A DNA stretch of 64,000 bases from Vandiemenella viatica (lineage: Eukaryota > Arthropoda > Insecta > Orthoptera > Morabidae). Location: assembly GCA_031002005.1 (NCBI GenBank), contig CM061918.1:44056047-44120046 (forward strand), in the 5' to 3' direction. A program made the position numbers and the translations under genes. Positions 11,492 through 22,960 of the stretch are shown piece after piece. The notes under the pieces were generated by a model, which was not told the origin of the DNA, made no database searches, and saw nothing but the letters and a program-made list of their open reading frames with translations. The number at the start of each line of letters is the position of its first letter. Position 1 is the first letter of the stretch.

Positions 11492-11891
11492 AGTGTCCAC
11501 TCTTCAATACCGAGTACTGACTGACTACTTTCTTTTTAATGAACACTATATGCCCTCCAATTTTAGTGAGTTATACTTTAAGACAGTTTGTGTTCTTATA
11601 ATTTTAGATTCTTTAAGTGAGTGTTTATTTAACTTTTGCTACTACCATCTTGACTTCACTCCTCTTGTTGCTGATAGAAACTTATGAATATTTGGCCAAA
11701 ATCTGAGTTTCCACTTCTGTTTTTTAACTTTTGCAGTTTGTAGAGATGATTTTTTTGAAACATTTTCTTCCTTTTTTCCAAAATGCCTTAGTTTCACTGC
11801 AATCTAACCTTAAACTTCACACATTAGGAATTTTTCCTTTACGATTATTTTTTAAATCATAAATTTTAGTATGTAATTTTATTGGATAATG

Positions 11892-12240
11892 GAAACAAAG
11901 ATACTGCCGTGAGGCACTGAAAATAAGATAAGATAGGATAGGGGAAAAAAAAACAAATGCCCGTCACTTACCACAGATGAAGGCAGTGGGTGAGACGAAC
12001 ACGTAAAAACACAAAAACAAATATCACAATATTTCGATATGAGTCTTTAATCATGTGAGAGGCGAGACATATGGCAGGGGAAAAGATGTGGTCACATCCC
12101 AACCCGCCACATGAATGAAGCACGAGCGGAAAATGCGCGGGGGTGGTAGAATTGCGGTAGGGGGGGGGGATAAGCTTGACCAGCGATAAAAGTTAAACAA
12201 AATAATCGTGTAGCATAATTTAAAAAGTTATAATTTTATT
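11892..12240 (-). mobile_element. Penelope-like element 3' end, reverse orientation
   Basis: The segment is the reverse complement of the PLE 3' region at about 52300-52669. It starts with TGGATAATGGAAACAAAG, then AATAAGATAAGATAGGATAG, then CACAGATGAAGGCAG, the ATATTTCGA stem region and GGTCACATCCCAACCCGCCA. The coding part is missing. Confidence 0.7.
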
Positions 12241-12284
12241 TAGATTGGTTATAGACGAAAATAAAGGGAGATAGAAATATATAT

Positions 12285-12572
12285 AGGGAAATATGACCCC
12301 TAACACTTACCACAGATGAAGGCGGCTGGGACGACGAACAAAAAACAAACACAAGAGAAGCGCAACATTTCGGCCTATAGCAGCCTTAAACGTGCAGAAG
12401 GTGAAGTACCAGGCGGCGTCACATGTGTACACATGACACGCCGACTGGTGCTTCACCTTCTGCACGTTTAAGGCTGCTATAGGCCGAAATATTACGCTTC
12501 TCTTGTGTTTGTTTTTTGTTCGTCGTCTCAGCCACTTTCATATGTGGTAATTGTTGGGTCATATTTCCCTAT
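12285..12572. repeat. Near-perfect long palindrome of PLE-type ends
   Basis: Two arms of about 144 bp meet at a perfect 14-bp palindrome (CATGTGTACACATG) centred at about 12428.5. Outer arm motifs are AGGGAAATATGACCC, CACAGATGAAGGCGGCTGGG, GACGACGAAC, AAACACAAGAGAAGCG, GGCCTATAGCAGCC and TGCAGAAGGTGAAG, with matching reverse complements. Its outer motifs belong to the PLE terminal-repeat type but form a subfamily different from the 49.6-kb copy. Confidence 0.85.
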
Positions 12573-12639
12573 CCTTCCTTAGTTTTATTGCCTTAAAGCT
12601 GTTTCCTGCTCATTGTTATTATATATATAGTAACAATGA

Positions 12640-12905
12640 AATCAAGACGCTAAGTAGCGGAAAGGAATGAAATTAGGATAGGGAAATGAGCCACCACTTA
12701 CCTTTAGATGATGGATGTGGGGCGCGAACACACAGAAAAGACACAAACACAAATAATAAAGTAATTTTTGGGATAAACCCTTTGTCAACGGGAGAACATT
12801 ATGAGAGGTCGGCGCAGCTGGAGACTACCTCACAGAATGAATAGATGAATTGTAAATATATAAATAACTGACTGTAAAATGAAATGAGAGATGGCAAGTG
12901 ATGGG
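12640..12905 (-). mobile_element. Penelope-like element 3' fragment, third subfamily
   Basis: The motif order in reverse orientation is AGGATAGGGAAATGAGCC, a GATGATGGATG block, a tract of ACACA units, and an end of TGAAATGAGAGATGGCAAGT. That end is the reverse complement of the start of the PLE 3' UTR at 52183-52205. Confidence 0.55.
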
Positions 12906-15049
12906 TTTAACATAGGGTTTAGGCCAGGGGTGTGTCTGGTGTCAAGGTTATGACTCAACACATCCTGTATAAGATGTGCCCTCTTTTGTTCTTAACTTCT
13001 TTCCATGATTATTGAGCAAACTGAATTATTTGGGAATTTTTTCCCCCTTTCTTTTTGGTCACTTCGGTGTTGCCAACAGATGAAATGTAGTTTTATACAG
13101 ATAAATGAACTGTTAATTCCAATAGACGACAGTAATACATTTGTAAATGTAAGGTTGAGTACAAATTTTGGTTACAAACCCGTTTGGTAGGACACTGTCT
13201 GGAAATCCGAGAAAAAGAAAAATTTACAAATTGCTTCATGTTCGAACCTTTTGATATTTGCAATGTATTTTCAAGTTGATGGTGTAACATATTTAGTTAC
13301 GTTTATAGTGGCATATCTAGTAGCTTTTCTTATTAAAGTTTTTACTTTTTCAGGTGCAGTTTAGAATCCTCAACTCCCATGAAGACTTTTGGCACCTAAA
13401 CGCATTTCGGCTCACATTTACTATAAAATTCTTAGCCTTAACAAACTAGTAAGACTTTATTAACACTTCACGACTTTTTCTTATGGCTTACTGTGCATTT
13501 ATACGAATTCTTCATTAGTTAATATCAATTCATTTTTATTGTAATTCTTGTTAATAGGTTAATTTATGAATAAAGGTTAAAGCTTCTACATATCCTTATG
13601 ACATTCTGTAGATTGAATGATAATGATTTTAAACTGACACAAGTATGTTTTCTAGGAATGAAGTTGGCAGAGAAGTTAATAGCTTTGTTGAATATAATGC
13701 TGATGGTAGACAATACTCCCATATATTTGGGGATTTTGTTACAAAGTAATGGCATTTGAAGTGTATGTTTGAGGGTTAGCATTTAAAGGCATGCATAGTC
13801 TATTTAAATTCTTATGGGGCAAAAAGTAAATTTTATCTTAACTAAGAAAGTTGATGGCTTCTTGCTGTTATATTTCATGTGATTTTTTTTTTCTGTTGAA
13901 CAGCTATTATGTTGATTACCTAATTGGACTGTATATGTTTAAGAGCAGGTTCTTAAATTTGAGGAAATTCTATATGTTGTCTCATAAGTAAAATTGGTAA
14001 CCCATCTTGGCAAATGAATGGAATTGTAGAATACTTGTTTTATCTAGTTGTTGGTTAAATTTGTTTTATTATTAAGAGATTGATTAAATTTTGATGTGAC
14101 TATCAACAGGTGTGTACTGTACATTTTCATTATACAATTCTGTAAATGTCCTTGATGTAAAATATTTGCTGTATTTACTGAAATTAAAGTTTAGCAAAAA
14201 AAAAAAAAAAAAGTTGTGGCAAAATGAAAGGTAATAGAAAAAAATTGTTTGTATTCCAAGTAGCTGTAATAACCAACACCCTTTTAGTATATTCCTGTAT
14301 CTCTTAATAAGCAGATGCAGGTAAATCACAAAGTTTTAAGTTTAGGTAAGGATAGAGAATAGAATCACTCACTAATATAATACCAGGTCATCCAGGAGGA
14401 AAAGAACTTGTTGATTCACTGAATGTTGAACCATTGAACAAAAAAGTTCATATTTTTGTTTCTGCAGCTACCTACCCAACTATGCTAAGAGTTCTATTTA
14501 TTTTGTAAATACGTATAACTCCACCCTCCGGAAACCTTCAGTTCAAACTAGATTTGTATAATTTCTGATTGAGGCAACAATTGTATACTTTAAATGACTG
14601 CATTCAGACTGTCTTACCAGGACACCAGGTAATATATAGAGCTTAAAGAATATTTATTTGATAGAAAATGCAAAACTAGAGGTTTCAGTGTAAACCTAAT
14701 AACAGAGGTAGCAAAGATTATAATTTAAAATTCTACGTACTGTTTATTTTTCATGATACAAAATTGGGATATTTGTAGATTTTACAACTATGCCCCACTT
14801 AAATTCCCTCAATTTTCGACTTGATTATACACACTATTGCATAGATTTTATTTTGGACAGTTCTGAAGTTCAGATTGTTTTGGTAGGCCTTCTAAATACA
14901 ATTGGTCATTGCAAATATGTTAGCTAGAAAATTAGTTGCTTGCGAAGACAAAAAAAATGTTATCCAACAAGTAATCATGAGAACTGAATAGATTATCTTA
15001 CTCAATTGTTTCTTGAAAAATGAGCCTTTTTACACACTTCTGACCCGTA
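12906..15049. other. Intergenic, no recognised gene
   Basis: AT-rich sequence without coding similarity. A 17-base A-run at 14196-14212 lies just after ATTAAA (14183-14188), which could be a poly(A) site of a long 3' UTR or a retroposed tail. Nothing else stands out. Confidence 0.6.
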
Positions 15050-15520
15050 TGCACATAACAGAATCTTTTAATTCAATTTTCAACCACTTCCAAATGTCGG
15101 AGTTGTTTGAAACTTTGCACATGTATTGAGAACTGATAACACAATTTCATAGCTGTCCTGATATTCTCATTACTTTGGCAGTAACAATAGAAAAGTGGTT
15201 GAATGTAATGGAATTTTGCAATTGAGTTTTAACCCATCTCCAGACGTCCGGATTGTCTGAAATTTTGCACAGCTATTGAGAACAGATGACAATACAATAA
15301 TTTCATTGCGATGTCCTGATTTTCTAATTACTTTCAGAGTAACAATAAAAAAATGGTTGAATGCATTGTAATCTTTCATTTCAATGTTCACCAACTTTCC
15401 GATGTCTGAATTTGAAATTCTGCACACATTAAGAACCGGTATCAATACAATAATTTCATGCCAATGTCTCGAAATTCCCCTTACTTTGACAGTAATGGAA
15501 AAGTGGTTGACATTCTTCCA
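15050..15520. repeat. Diverged tandem repeat, about 152-bp period
   Basis: Three units share a TTTGCAC/TTCTGCAC block followed by ATT(G)AGAAC at 15113, 15263 and 15418 (spacing 150 and 155). They also share a CATTAC/TTACTTT block, AGTAACAAT and AAA(G/A)TGGTTGA blocks. A further partial unit lies near 15910-16020. Copies are clearly diverged. Confidence 0.7.
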
Positions 15521-16960
15521 CTTCTTTGCAGTGAGAAACGCATCCTAACACTAATTAGTCTTTGAGCTCAAGTCCAGCCTTTAACTTTTGCTTCACAAGT
15601 TTTGACTCCAGGGAAAACTGGCTGCAAGAAGTCGATATCAGTTAAAAGTATAAATTGAATACAAGCTGAAGGTTTTAAGTCTGTTTCGTACTCGGTCACA
15701 CCAAAACAGTTAAATAAGTTTGACATTTTGTCTTACTAAAAGTGATCTTTTCATTTTATATTAAATACTTCCTGTAAGCAAAAAATTTTCCAATAACTAA
15801 AGAATAAGCTATACTATAGATGTGATTTGATCTAGTATTTTTAAAACATTTTCAGTACAGTCATAGCATCATCATTGCTTTTTAACACAATTTTCCTAAC
15901 TTGGTGTGTATGTAGGAATGTAATGGAATCTTTAAATTCAATTTCACAAATAAGTTTCGTAGCTAAGTCCTGATGTTCTCATTACTTTTACAACAACAAA
16001 AAAAAAATTGATTCAACCGCCATGCCACAGACTTCTATAATTTGTTCAACCTATCTATAGCAGTAAGAACAAGGTGAGAAGCATTTTAAGATCGGTGAAA
16101 GATAGCAGAGCTGTGCAGTGGTGGGTCTAGGAATTTTCCAAGCTTAGGGTAAAAACATTATTTGGTGCTTCCCATTGCTGCTTCCCTGACCCAGTTCACC
16201 CCCTCCGATTGTCTGCCAACTGCATTGTTAGTGCCCAGAAAGTTGCTAGAAAAAGGTAGCCCCCTAGATCTGGCATTTGAGCTGTGGAAGGAGGACATAG
16301 AATTCAGTGGGAGAAAACTACAATTGTTGCAAACTAAAAAAAAATTGGATGTAAAATAGGTATTGAAAATTTTTGTGAGGGCTAATGTTAAAATCTAATA
16401 TTGACACAGTAAAAAGTCTAAGTGGGAATATTGGTATTGCTGAAATTATTTAGCCACTCTTTTTACATAACCGTATGATACGGATATTCCAATAGTCCAT
16501 GTTGTTTTTGGCCTGGAGGGTTAACATATGATTAAACAAATAGTGATAGTTTCCAGCAAAATACAGCTAAGATACACTGGAAAGACAAATTTTGCTGCTA
16601 ATTCAGAGTTTGGCATCTGCTGTGCACAAATTGAAAGGCTGCCCTGTAGATTATGTGGTTATTTATTTTGTATCATGTCTCTTTGCTGCTGAATAGGCTT
16701 ATTTAACTATAAGTCGTGTAAAGTCACTGGATGGCCTCTAGATAGAACAACTAGCTCCAGGCAACAGGAAAAGTTCCATGTAATGTGGACTCATTAGATG
16801 AAATGGCTAGGTTATGCAAACATTAATAATGTGATTTTAATTTCATTGTTAGCAATGAGACCTAACATGTTACAATGGTAGCTTTAAAAAAAAAACTTTT
16901 TTATAATATTGGAACTAAAAAATTGTAGTTACAAAAAATGTGTGTACTTTAGTTTTTTTT
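15521..16960. other. Intergenic, no recognised gene
   Basis: It contains a partial repeat unit near 15910-16020 and a GCAGTGGTGGGTCTAGG motif at about 16116 (also present inverted near 575), probably a decayed element end. No protein similarity was seen. Confidence 0.5.
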
Positions 16961-17228
16961 TAACAATGTGAACTAAAAGGTTAAACATAATCTTTAAATA
17001 TAAAAGTTTTGTTCAACAGCACTGGTATGTCCCACAACTCAGTACAACTTACTCAGCTTAAAATAGTCACCGACCAAAAAATTAACTTTAATGGTAAAAA
17101 AAAAAGCGTAAGGTGCTCTTTTTGTGTGTGTGTCGTCGGTGACCTCGGTGAATTTTGGGACATCTTAATGCGGTTGAACAAAAATTTTATATTTAAAGAT
17201 TATTTTTAACCTTTTAGTTCACATTGTT
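16961..17228. mobile_element. Foldback/MITE-like element with about 75-bp inverted arms
   Basis: The left arm begins AACAATGTGAACTAAAAGG and the right arm ends with its reverse complement. Arms continue through TAATCTTTAAATATAAAA and TTTTGTTCAAC to a TGTCCCA block, with an inner GTCACCGAC/GTCGGTGAC pair. The loop is A/T rich. No transposase frame exists, so it is non-autonomous. Target duplication not resolved. Confidence 0.7.
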
Positions 17229-18370
17229 ACAAAATACAAAAGTGTGTATTTAAAACTATTAGCAGAAAAAGAATGTAACTATGGTAGACTTAGTGAAGAC
17301 TGCGTTATGGAAATAATTTCATATTTAAAATACCACGCTTGTACTGTGGTGCAGAGTTTGAGTGATTCAGGCTATTTTCCATGTTGTGTGATTTTTCTTT
17401 TCTTTGGTTTGTGTTAAATATTACTAAAATAATTTACACTTCTTTAAACAGTGACCAAGAGGAACTATTAACCCACTTACATATGGATTGTTAAATCAAC
17501 AAAATTTTTATAAATTGTGGTGTATTGCATGTAAATACGATTAACACACATTAAACTTTAGGTCAGGTCCATATAGTGAAAAGAGCCATAATATGCTAAT
17601 CACAGTTCTATGTAAGAACCTTAGAATTTTGGCAAATTCTAGTTTTGCTTAGGCGGGACTTAGAAATTTCGAGAAGTGTAATTTTCAACTTTAAGTAATT
17701 TCCCTGTAATCTTGCCCACAGTAACAATTCATCATAAAAATCATTTTAAAGTGTAATTATCATATCGGGAAACGTTTAGTTTAAGAGAGATTTAGGTTTG
17801 TTCATGTTTTGAAACACGCGATCAGAATGGTGAAATTCTAAGATTTGTAATATCTCTAAATCGCGTAAAGCTACAACCGATTTTTTATCACCAGCTGTAG
17901 TCAGCACTATACCCGATATTTTAGCAAGAAAATTAAGTAATTCAGCAAAGTCTAATTAGCGATTTTAGTTGAGAGAAAAAAAATAAGCTTTTTTATTAAA
18001 AGAGATATCAATTTAAATTTTACATCAGCAGATAGCCCTAATCAAGACGAGTTCATACATATAAGGGTTTTCATAAAAAGTTTTAGCATTTTTCCGGTAA
18101 TTAAGTTTTTGTAAAATAGATTGTCGCGGATTGTTGTGCACGCGCGTAAAATTCTAGAACACTTAGGGATTTTACCCAAATTAGAATGTATCACTACGCG
18201 AAGTCTTAAACAGCTAAAACTTTAAAATTAATTACTCTAAATTTCTCAAGAGACTGCCGCTGGACTATCTAGTAGATAAGTCCAGATACTGTCAAAGTTT
18301 GAACATTTTTAATAGTCGGGATCGTCAAATAAATTACACATACTTTGAGCTATGCGGAAGCAAAAGGATG
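17229..18370. other. Intergenic, possibly upstream part of an LTR
   Basis: AT-rich sequence without coding similarity. It may include the U3 region of the LTR-like segment that follows; the left boundary cannot be placed. Confidence 0.4.
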
Positions 18371-18382
18371 TGATACAGTTGC

Positions 18383-18840
18383 TGACGTCACTGGTTCTAG
18401 CCGTTTCTATAAAAAAGACCCCGCCGCCATTATGGTCCGTCTGTTCCTGTCCGCGGTCGGTTCCTGTTGGTAGTCTTTTTCGGTCTGTTCCTGTCCGCGG
18501 TCTGTTCCTGTCATCTGTTTCGGTCTGGCTTTTGTCGCGCTGGTTGTAACTCGCCATGCTGGCTAGTTCAACCATGTTGGGTCGTGGCGTGTTAAATCGT
18601 AACTTCAATGACTGTTAAGAACTTGTAAATTTACTAAAGGGGTTTCGGTCGGTTAAGATTTCTCTCCACAATCTGCAGACTTTGGAAAAGAGAGTTCGAT
18701 ATGCCTGCTCAACTGTAAATGCAATTTTGAACTTTTGACTTTGAAAAATAAAACTTTGGATTTTACTAACAGTGAACTGTGTACTTCAGTTGTTAACATA
18801 AAACCCTTTTCAAAATTTGTGGGTAACAAATTTTGTGGCG
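18383..18840 (+). promoter_or_regulatory. LTR-like promoter segment (CRE, TATA, AATAAA)
   Basis: A perfect TGACGTCA (CRE-type) box at 18383-18390 lies 17 bp upstream of TCTATAAAAAAG (about 18406). A GC-rich leader with repeated TCTGTTCCTGTCCGCGG motifs follows, then AAATAAAA near 18747 and a TTTTGTGGCGACC junction at about 18833. The order promoter, leader, poly(A) signal, then a primer-binding-like TGGCGACC fits an LTR retrotransposon 5' LTR end. No gag/pol follows. Confidence 0.45.
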
Positions 18841-19709
18841 ACCTAAGGCATTTAGTTGAGTCATCCTGGCAACATGGTCAAACCAAATTATAATATTCAG
18901 TAAGTTTTCATCGAACAGTGAGGTGCTATCAAGAGTGTAAGTTAAGGCACTTAGGCGATACTCAACCCCGGTATCGGCCTAGTTCCTTACATCTGGAAAG
19001 GATGAGGTTTGCAGTGGTGTTCTTGAGAAATTTGTCCTTAACAGATTACATGAACACTAGAATAATCAATATTGGGGAGGGGAATCTAGTAGGAAAAAAC
19101 TATTTTTAGGATAACTGCAAAGAATACAGAAAGCTGTCACAGCTGATGGGGCTGAAAGCTGCATATATTTCTTTTTCTCGTCGTGAAAAGGGCAGGGGAG
19201 GGATTAATTTTGCTAGAAAGCACCATATGTCCACAATATCATGAATTCTAGAGCAAAGCTTAAGATTAAAAATTTTTTGAATTGTTTCCCCTGCTATGTG
19301 AATTGAGGTGAAACAGTTTAAATTGGGACAGAAGGAACAGCAAACTTTCACTAAAATCAGAAAAGCTAGAACCTATAAAACTTCTTAGTTTTAATTCTAC
19401 TTCAGTGATTAAGTCAAACCATTGGAGGGAATCGTATCTGTGTTGAGACTGTGTACAGTCCTGCTGTTGCACATTTACTTTTCTGTTGCATTCTGAATTA
19501 CTTAAACGAATTTAAATTGGACATTTGAACAAAACTATTTTAATGGCAACTGATATGATTTTTAAGCAAATAGTAGGCAGTAATGAAATCTGGAGTTGGT
19601 GTGACTAGTAAATTTGTTCAATGCTTGTTACTATTCCAGTGCATTACTTTTTCAGATGTCTCCAGTTCCTCATATTATATATTATATTTTAACATGAGTA
19701 CGGTCAGCT
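18841..19709. other. Intergenic, no recognised gene
   Basis: No coding or element similarity beyond possible leader sequence of the LTR-like segment at its left end. Confidence 0.5.
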
Positions 19710-20759
19710 TTAAGGGGACCACCCCGTGCCTATCTAATGCCATGTTAATATAAGCAAGTATTTGACCCATTTGTGAAAAAACTATTTGATGCAGGACCTT
19801 AATATTTTTACTGAATGTTAGATGATGCTATAAAAGTCAACTGTACTAATATCTACTTTATACATGTTAGAGTTTTTAAGAAATACTTTTTTTAATTTAT
19901 TGATAAAAATATTTAAGTTTTCTCTGCAGAAAATGTTTTTGTGAACATCCTATAAGGGAAATATTAATTCTCGTAGTACCAGAGGTGGCTTTTTACGTTA
20001 TGCAGAGAGTCTGAAAATTTCATTCAATTATCTTCGATAGTTTCTGATATCATGGGGCATATGTACTGAAAATTTCAGCTTGTGAGAAATTAACTTTAAA
20101 GAAAATCTTTTGAAATTTATTACTTACAATTAATAAGAACTATCCTGCTGCATATGTTGGCCCCTAGCAGATCTTCCAGTTTCTTTTTCACCTTCCTGGA
20201 TATCTGTCTTGCTTTATTGGCCATATTAGATGCCGACCTGTCTGCATCGGCTGTCCTCAGCTTATCACAATCTTGCAGCCCAGTGATCATATTTTCCCCA
20301 GGATTAATTCCCAGCTTTTTCGGAACCCAACACTTCCCAATATTACCACAATTGAATGTAATAACAGCAACATGAACCCATATTTCATTGTATTCCAGAT
20401 TATGTTGAAACACTCATTTTGGTTCTGTGTCTGCCCATGCAGACATTTCCTTAGGTCAGGATGAGCTAAGTCTCTAAAAATAGGTTTAATTGCTGTAATA
20501 ACAGCAGCAGGAAGAGAATGCTAGTAAGAACAAGATTCTCCAGTTGTCTGAGCACTATATAAAGGTCTAAAATATATACAGAAAAGTGGGTGTTGCACCA
20601 AAACGCATGTGGTAGGAAAATGCTATTTAAATGACTGAAAAAAAAAAATCAGTGTAATCCTTTTTAGGATACTTAAAGAATACCTTAATCTATCGAAATA
20701 TGATAAAACCGAAAATCGATTTTTTTTTTCCTACCTAAACCACGGGGTGATCCTCTTAA
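19710..20759. mobile_element. DNA transposon relic with TIRs
   Basis: The left end TTAAGGGGACCACCCCGTG is mirrored at the right end, where the reverse complement reads TTAAGAGGATCACCCCGTGG. The 1.05-kb body holds a transposase C-terminal relic on the minus strand. Target duplication is unclear. It is probably an internally deleted copy of a larger element. Confidence 0.55.
20120..20413 (-). pseudogene. Transposase C-terminal fragment (Mutator-like type suspected)
   Basis: The reverse-strand peptide contains IWVHVAVITFNCGNIGKC, KLGINPGENMITGL and ADADRSASNMANKARQISRK. The pattern (fast Val-rich block, FN-GN, LGI-PG, then a Lys/Arg-rich tail with a DADR motif) resembles the C-terminal end of arthropod transposases annotated as Mutator-like. 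This is from memory and not verified. The catalytic domain is absent. Confidence 0.4.
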
Positions 20760-21099
20760 ATAGAAGTCTGCCTATACAGGATTACCACTTTGTCCATGTA
20801 GATTTTATTTGGTTCAGCATCTCTCTTTCCCTTTCTTATAAGGTTTTTGAAAAGATTTATGTAACAGTTATCCAATTGATCAATCCAATCTTCCTAACTA
20901 GCTACAGATCAGATTTCTCAACAGATAGAGATCTTTTCAGTTTTATTGACACTATTGTAGGAGCAGTTCACACCTACACAAATTTCATCTAAATTATCGG
21001 TCTTTAATATTTTTGAAGTGTTATTACTTAGTATTTGGCTTAGGTTATATTTCTTGTATGAAACAACAGATAGAATAATTGTGACAGTGAAAATGTGGG

Positions 21100-21640
21100 A
21101 GTCTAGGTGTGTACATAACTGTCAGCTTTGCTGTGTCTCACCTCGATGATTGTTTTAACTGGAAGTGCAAATATTGTCTCTGGTGCAAATTTAGGTCAGT
21201 ATATACACGTTTACTTAGTAGGGGTTTCACTAAGGAGGATAGTGCAGGGAGCAGTATTGATAGAAATGCTAATTATGGTATAGAGAGAGATCTGAAGAAA
21301 GTGTTGGAGGCACAGCATACTAGTGTGGCACTCATGTAAGTTCTAAACCCCCCATTACTAGCAGCAGTTGAACCACACTGTGAGGCAGGTAAATATGGAA
21401 ATGGAGGTGCTACTTGGGAAGGGCATTAGTTCTGTAATAGGAGTTGTGCCTGTGGTGACCATTGGTAGGTGTGTTTTCAATAGGCATGGCTTACACCTAA
21501 ATAGGAGGGGCAAGGAATTACTTTCTGAGTTGTTAGCTAAGGCTGTAAGAGAGCCCACTTCCAGTCAGGATGTAACACATCTTAGAATTTCGCATAACGA
21601 AATTAGTTTCCGAGATAGCGAGTTCAATTGAAGTATATGG
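21100..21640 (+). pseudogene. LINE ORF1 remnant with SGNH-like end
   Basis: Two pieces read like the C-terminal half of the ORF1 protein of CR1/L2-type LINEs: a SRGFTKEDSAGSSIDRNANYG piece and an end with TIGRCVFNRHGLHLNRRGKE. The H-x-D/N-x-x-G-K pattern is typical of the SGNH (esterase-like) domain. It may be the 5' part of the family A LINE that resumes at 24940. Confidence 0.5.
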
Positions 21641-22305
21641 TACCACCATTTTAAAGCCATTCTTACAGTTAATTTTGATAATAATTCCCAGTAATATGTC
21701 CTACATAAGCATTAATTCAAGTATGAACAGTAAATTCAATAGTTAAATTAATAAACTTAACCTCAGATTTGAACATGTAATATTTGACTTTCATATAACT
21801 TTGCTAAAACAGTATATTTATTTAGGTCAGAAGATGTTTAGGTAAATAAATAGCCAGAAGATGATTAAGTTTGTTGTTAGAAGATCTTACTTAGAGTCTA
21901 AATATGTTTAAAAGTGGTTTGCGGGTTTAGAATTTTATCACGTAATTTTCCACTTCAAAATCGAAGTATTCAGTCATTAGAAAACAGTTAAGGAGTCAAG
22001 TAATAGATAGAAAGTAGTGTAATTTTGGGTAAAACAACATATTAAAATTGTAGAAAGTTTCATGCATTTTCAAGATCGTTTTTTGATATAATTTGGTATA
22101 GCTTCATGTAAAAGTTAAATGTTTCAGTCTTATTCGGGAATTCATGAGAACAAATTATGTTCAGAGTAAAGTTTATTTAAATATAAAGGTTTCTGAAAAA
22201 GTTTTATTTCATAATATTAAAGCATTTGATTGTAATAAAATAAAATAGGCTTTGGCACCAGAAACGCTTGCACAAGTTCAGCTCAAATTTGATGCGCATT
22301 CAGGA
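21641..22305. other. AT-rich intergenic stretch, nothing recognised
   Basis: No coding similarity on either strand. It lies between the ORF1 remnant and an inverted LINE tail and may be part of an LTR or the LINE 5' flank. Confidence 0.5.
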
Positions 22306-22309
22306 GGAA

Positions 22310-22960
22310 TTTAATTGCAATGGAGCACAGGTTCCGGTGGCAATTTCCCTACACACCCATCTTCCCCCTATCCTGTACCCACCTACATTTGCCCTCTACA
22401 AATTTTATCTTTAAATTCTTTCAAAGTTTTCGATAATTATTCATCATTTCTCTTGGTAACTCATTCCAATCCCTGACACCCTTACATAAAAAAGAGAATC
22501 TTCCCACACCCTTGTGCCTGAAATTGAGTGTCAGCTTGTGGTCATGGTCATCTTTTCCCTTCCATGCACTACTTTTCATACCTATTGCAATATCTTTCCA
22601 TGCCTCATTGCCAGTATGTGCCATGTACTCTCCCATGACCCTCCTCATCCTCCTCCTGTCTTGCAATGAATCCCATTTCAGCTCCTTTATCATATCCGTC
22701 ACTGATTGCATTCTGCGATAATTTCCAGAAACAAATCTAGCAGCCCTTCTTTGCACCCTCTCCAACTCCTGTATTTGATATGTAAAATTAGGGTCCCATA
22801 TTCCTCCATGTACTACACTACCATATTCGAGCAGTGGTCTGACCAAAGTTTGGTAACCCAATTCCTTTACTTCTCCCGTACATCCCCTCATCACTCTCTC
22901 CAACAAGGGCAGAACTTTGAAAACTTTTCTAAAATTAGTAATAAATCAGGGAATATACTT
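22310..22960 (-). mobile_element. LINE family A, 3' end of ORF2 and 3' UTR
   Basis: Minus-strand coding is open for 161 residues. It contains VMRGCTGEVKELGYQTLVRP, ELERVQRRAARFVSGNYR, SVTDMIKELKWDSLQDRR and a final GVRDWNELPREM. These are the C-terminal region of CR1/L2-like RT proteins downstream of the palm. The 3' UTR ends near 22310 with the shared GGAGC-C..GGTTCCGGTGGCAATT block seen in other copies. The 5' part is truncated, as usual for LINEs. Confidence 0.8.

Noticed and set aside
11232..11687. 151-residue open frame with SLSLSL and THTHTH tracts
   Set aside because: It is a product of the TC/AC microsatellite.
18309..18608. Minus-strand frame with TGTDR/RGQEQTD-like repeats
   Set aside because: It results from the repeated GTTCCTGTCCGCGGTC leader motif of the LTR-like segment.
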